64,000 nt of DNA from Aliamphritea spongicola (GTDB taxonomy: Bacteria; Pseudomonadota; Gammaproteobacteria; Pseudomonadales; Balneatricaceae). The DNA is taken from the NCBI GenBank assembly GCA_024347235.1, contig AP025283.1:4340001-4404000 (forward strand), read 5' to 3'. Below the pieces are notes generated by a model. That model saw only the letters and a list, made by a program, of their open reading frames with translations. It was not told where the DNA came from and made no database searches. Shown piece by piece: positions 61,714 to 64,000 of this stretch; positions within the stretch are counted from its first letter, which is position 1, and every line of letters starts with the position of its first letter. A program made the position numbers and the translations under genes.

Positions 61714-62282
61714 AGTTGAACCTCCTCACTGCCTGACGCAGCGGCGAGTGTATCTTCAGGTGTAATATCGAAAAGGGTATAAGAGAGGGTGACCGTCTTA
61801 ATGTGCTCAGGTAGGGCATCATCCAGTACAAACAGCAGAGGCATTTCCCGCTGCTCCTTAGCATTCAGTGGCTGGCGGTCAAAACAGAAACAGTTCACTT
61901 TACGCAAATACTGCGCAGCTTCAGCCGGCGCCACGCTGGGTACGGCCTGGGCAATCATGTAGCGGTTTGTAGGATTGGTGGCTATATAAGCGGTTTGTTT
62001 CATCTCACCTATATAGACTTCCATACTGGATTCGCTCGGCCGGAATTTCCATGGCATTCCGGCATTATTCACCGCAATCAGTTGTACCTGTATCCGGCGG
62101 CTAACATCGCTGGTCACGGCTTCTTCAAGGGGACCGGTATTCAGCACCTTGCCGTTGAGGCCGGTTACCCGGCAGAAAACATCGTATAAAGGCACCAGAG
62201 CAAAACCAAAGCCAAACATCAGCACACAACTGAGTGTCAGGCGAAGAATCAGGCGGCGGTGAGTTGCTCTTTGCTCAGCCAT
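61710..62282 (-). CDS. ctaG: Cytochrome c oxidase assembly protein CtaG/Cox11
   Basis: 190 residues, one N-terminal membrane helix and a periplasmic domain that delivers copper to the Cu-B site of subunit I. The copper ligands CFCF (in KVNCFCFDRQPL) and the NNAGMPWKFRP region are intact. The gene lies between coxA and coxC as usual and starts ten bases from the coxA stop. No frameshift. Confidence 0.95.
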   Translation of the reverse strand: MAEQRATHRRLILRLTLSCVLMFGFGFALVPLYDVFCRVTGLNGKVLNTGPLEEAVTSDVSRRIQVQLIAVNNAGMPWKFRPSESSMEVYIGEMKQTAYIATNPTNRYMIAQAVPSVAPAEAAQYLRKVNCFCFDRQPLNAKEQREMPLLFVLDDALPEHIKTVTLSYTLFDITPEDTLAAASGSEEVQL

Positions 62283-62291
62283 AAGATCACC

Positions 62292-63877
62292 TTAATCAAC
62301 CTTCGGCGGCTGGCTGAAACTGTGATACGGCGGCGGTGAAGACAGCGTCCACTCCAGCCCGTGAGAACCTTCCCAGACACGGTCAGTTGCTTTTCCCCAC
62401 CTCTGGCACAACAGACAATATTGTAAATAAACAGTAACTGCGCAAAGCCGAACATAAACGCCCCGACAGATGCCACCATATTGAAATCAGCAAACTGTAA
62501 GGCGTAATCCGGAATCCGGCGCGGCATGCCCGCCAGACCAATAAAGTGCATCGGGAAGAAAGTAATATTCACACCGATGAATGACAGCCAGAAATGCAGC
62601 TTGCCCATGGACTCGTTATACATATTGCCGGTCCATTTCGGTAACCAGTAATAGGTCGCCGCCATAATCGAGAATACCGCCCCCGGCACCAGCACATAGT
62701 GGAAATGAGCAACCACGAAATAGGTATCGTGATACTGAAAGTCCACCGGTGCAATCGCCAGCATCAGCCCGGAAAAACCGCCAATGGTAAACAGCACCAC
62801 AAACGCCACAGCAAACAGCATCGGCGTTTCGAAGGTCATTGAGCCGCGGAACATGGTGGCGATCCAGTTAAAGACTTTTACCCCGGTCGGTACCGCAATC
62901 AGCATCGTGGTGAACATAAAGAACAACTCACCGATCAGCGGCATTCCCACGGTAAACATGTGGTGTGCCCAGACAATAAACGACAGGATCGCAATCGAAG
63001 AGGTGGCATACACCATTGAGGTATAACCAAATAATTTCTTCCGGGCGAAGGTCGGAATGATCTCCGACACGATACCGAAAGCCGGCAGGATCATGATGTA
63101 CACCTCAGGGTGACCGAAGAACCAGAACACGTGCTGGAACAACACCGGATCACCACCACCGGCGGCATTAAAGAAACTGGTACCGAAGTGAATATCCATC
63201 AGCATCATGGTCACCACACCGGCCAGTACCGGCATAACAGCAATCAGCAGAAATGCTGTGATCAGCCAGGTCCATACGAACAGAGGCATTTTCATGAACG
63301 TCATGCCCGGAGCCCGCAGGTTAAAGATGGTAGCAATGATGTTGATCGCCCCCATGATGGAACTGATCCCCATCATATGAACGGCGAAGATAAAGAAAGT
63401 CACACTGGGAGGAGCATAGGTGGTTGAAAGCGGAGCATAAAGGTCCAGCCAAAGTTTGGCCCGCCGCCTTCCATAAACAGAGTCATCAGCATCATGCTGA
63501 AGGCAAACGGCAGAATCCAGAAACTCCAGTTGTTCATCCGGGGAGCGCCATATCCGGTGCGCCGACCATCATCGGTATCATCCAGTTAGCCAGCCCGACA
63601 AATGCCGGCATCACCGCACCAAACACCATGATAAGACCATGCATCGTGGTCATCTGATTGAAAAATCAGGCTGAATCAACTGTAATCCCGGCTGAAACAA
63701 CTCCGCCCGAATGGTCAGCGCCATACAGCCACCCACCATAAACATCACCAGGCTGAAAATCAGATACATGGTGCCGATATCTTTATGGTTCGTGGTATAC
63801 AGCCAGCGGGTAATGCCTTTAGACGGGCCGTGGTGATGACCCGTTGAAGCAGTTTGCTCAAGCGTACTCATACCCAC
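62292..63877 (-). CDS. coxA: Cytochrome c oxidase subunit I (four frameshifts)
   Basis: Catalytic heme a/a3-CuB subunit of an aa3-type oxidase, about 530 residues. Starts [20 protein letters not shown], then [18 protein letters not shown]. Cu-B ligands are visible in [12 protein letters not shown] (His-Tyr pair) and [14 protein letters not shown]. The tail ends [14 protein letters not shown] at 62292 once one A is added near 62395. Other losses near 63655 (five T for six), 63540 (CCCC for CCCCC) and 63440 (TTT for TTTT) split the gene. Confidence 0.96.
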
Positions 63878-63879
63878 CC

Positions 63880-64000
63880 CTACTCTTCTTTCAGCTGTTT
63901 TATTTGCTGCGGTGTGATCATGCCGCCATCATTGCCCCAGGCATTACGCTCATAGGTAATAACTGCTGCCAGATCCACATCGCTTAACTGCTCACCGAAC
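63880..64000 (-). CDS. coxB: Cytochrome c oxidase subunit II, C-terminal end (partial)
   Basis: The last 39 codons of a gene continuing beyond the window, ending QQIKQLKEE. It contains [22 protein letters not shown], which fits the C-terminal helix of a cytochrome c domain, as in CoxB proteins with a fused cytochrome c. It is two bases from coxA, in the same operon. Confidence 0.8.
   Translation of the reverse strand, partial: FGEQLSDVDLAAVITYERNAWGNDGGMITPQQIKQLKEE

Overview
The window looks like a chromosomal segment of a marine-type gammaproteobacterium, most likely Oceanospirillales. I infer this from gene content and order: a cinA-recA-recX-alaS-lysC-csrA-tRNA block with mutS nearby, an aa3-type oxidase cluster (coxB-coxA-ctaG-coxC, SURF1, ctaA, ctaB), a second EF-G and a gammaproteobacterial rRNA operon. 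No database search was possible, so genus and species are not claimed.

Layout. 1-10887 (minus) is the N-terminal part of a giant adhesin built from 103-residue VCBS-type repeats; it runs off the left edge. Diverging from it, 11098-16336 (plus) is a three-gene type I secretion operon: two different ABC proteins and a membrane fusion protein. Next come three identical tRNA-Arg genes, tRNA-Ser and, on the minus strand, csrA, lysC, alaS, recX, recA (with a LexA box) and a CinA-type amidase. 24107-34633 is an accessory stretch between cinA and mutS. It holds a periplasmic solute-binding protein, a second giant adhesin of cadherin-like and jelly-roll-like modules, a small secreted protein and an unrecognised protein. 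34980-45053 has mutS, a tandem QueD-like protein, rsuA, rsmC, a YciC-like membrane protein, a TlpA-like thioredoxin, a Fur-box-associated small cysteine protein, a PAS-GGDEF-EAL protein and an HDOD protein. 45178-50488 has a second EF-G, prpE and a HisA-family isomerase. 50720-56600 is a complete rRNA operon (minus strand) with two promoters and boxA sites. 56693-64000 has a Yip1-like protein and the cytochrome oxidase biogenesis cluster, ending inside coxB.

How the genes fit together. The divergent adhesin and secretion operon form an export-and-attach unit. The two ABC proteins carry complementary defects, which suggests an obligate heterodimer as in the RtxB/RtxE pair of Vibrio cholerae. 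The second adhesin has no transporter of its own and ends in an acidic residue followed by three hydrophobic ones, so it is a plausible second cargo. No TolC-type outer membrane factor and no LapD/LapG pair is present here.

Quality warning. About forty single-base indels break otherwise intact genes, including essential ones (alaS, lysC, coxA). Most fall in a homopolymer that is one base short, typically five written as four. In the VCBS array the strict 309-base register drops to 308 exactly where one such break occurs. I treat these as sequencing or assembly errors and annotate the genes across the breaks, not as pseudogenes.
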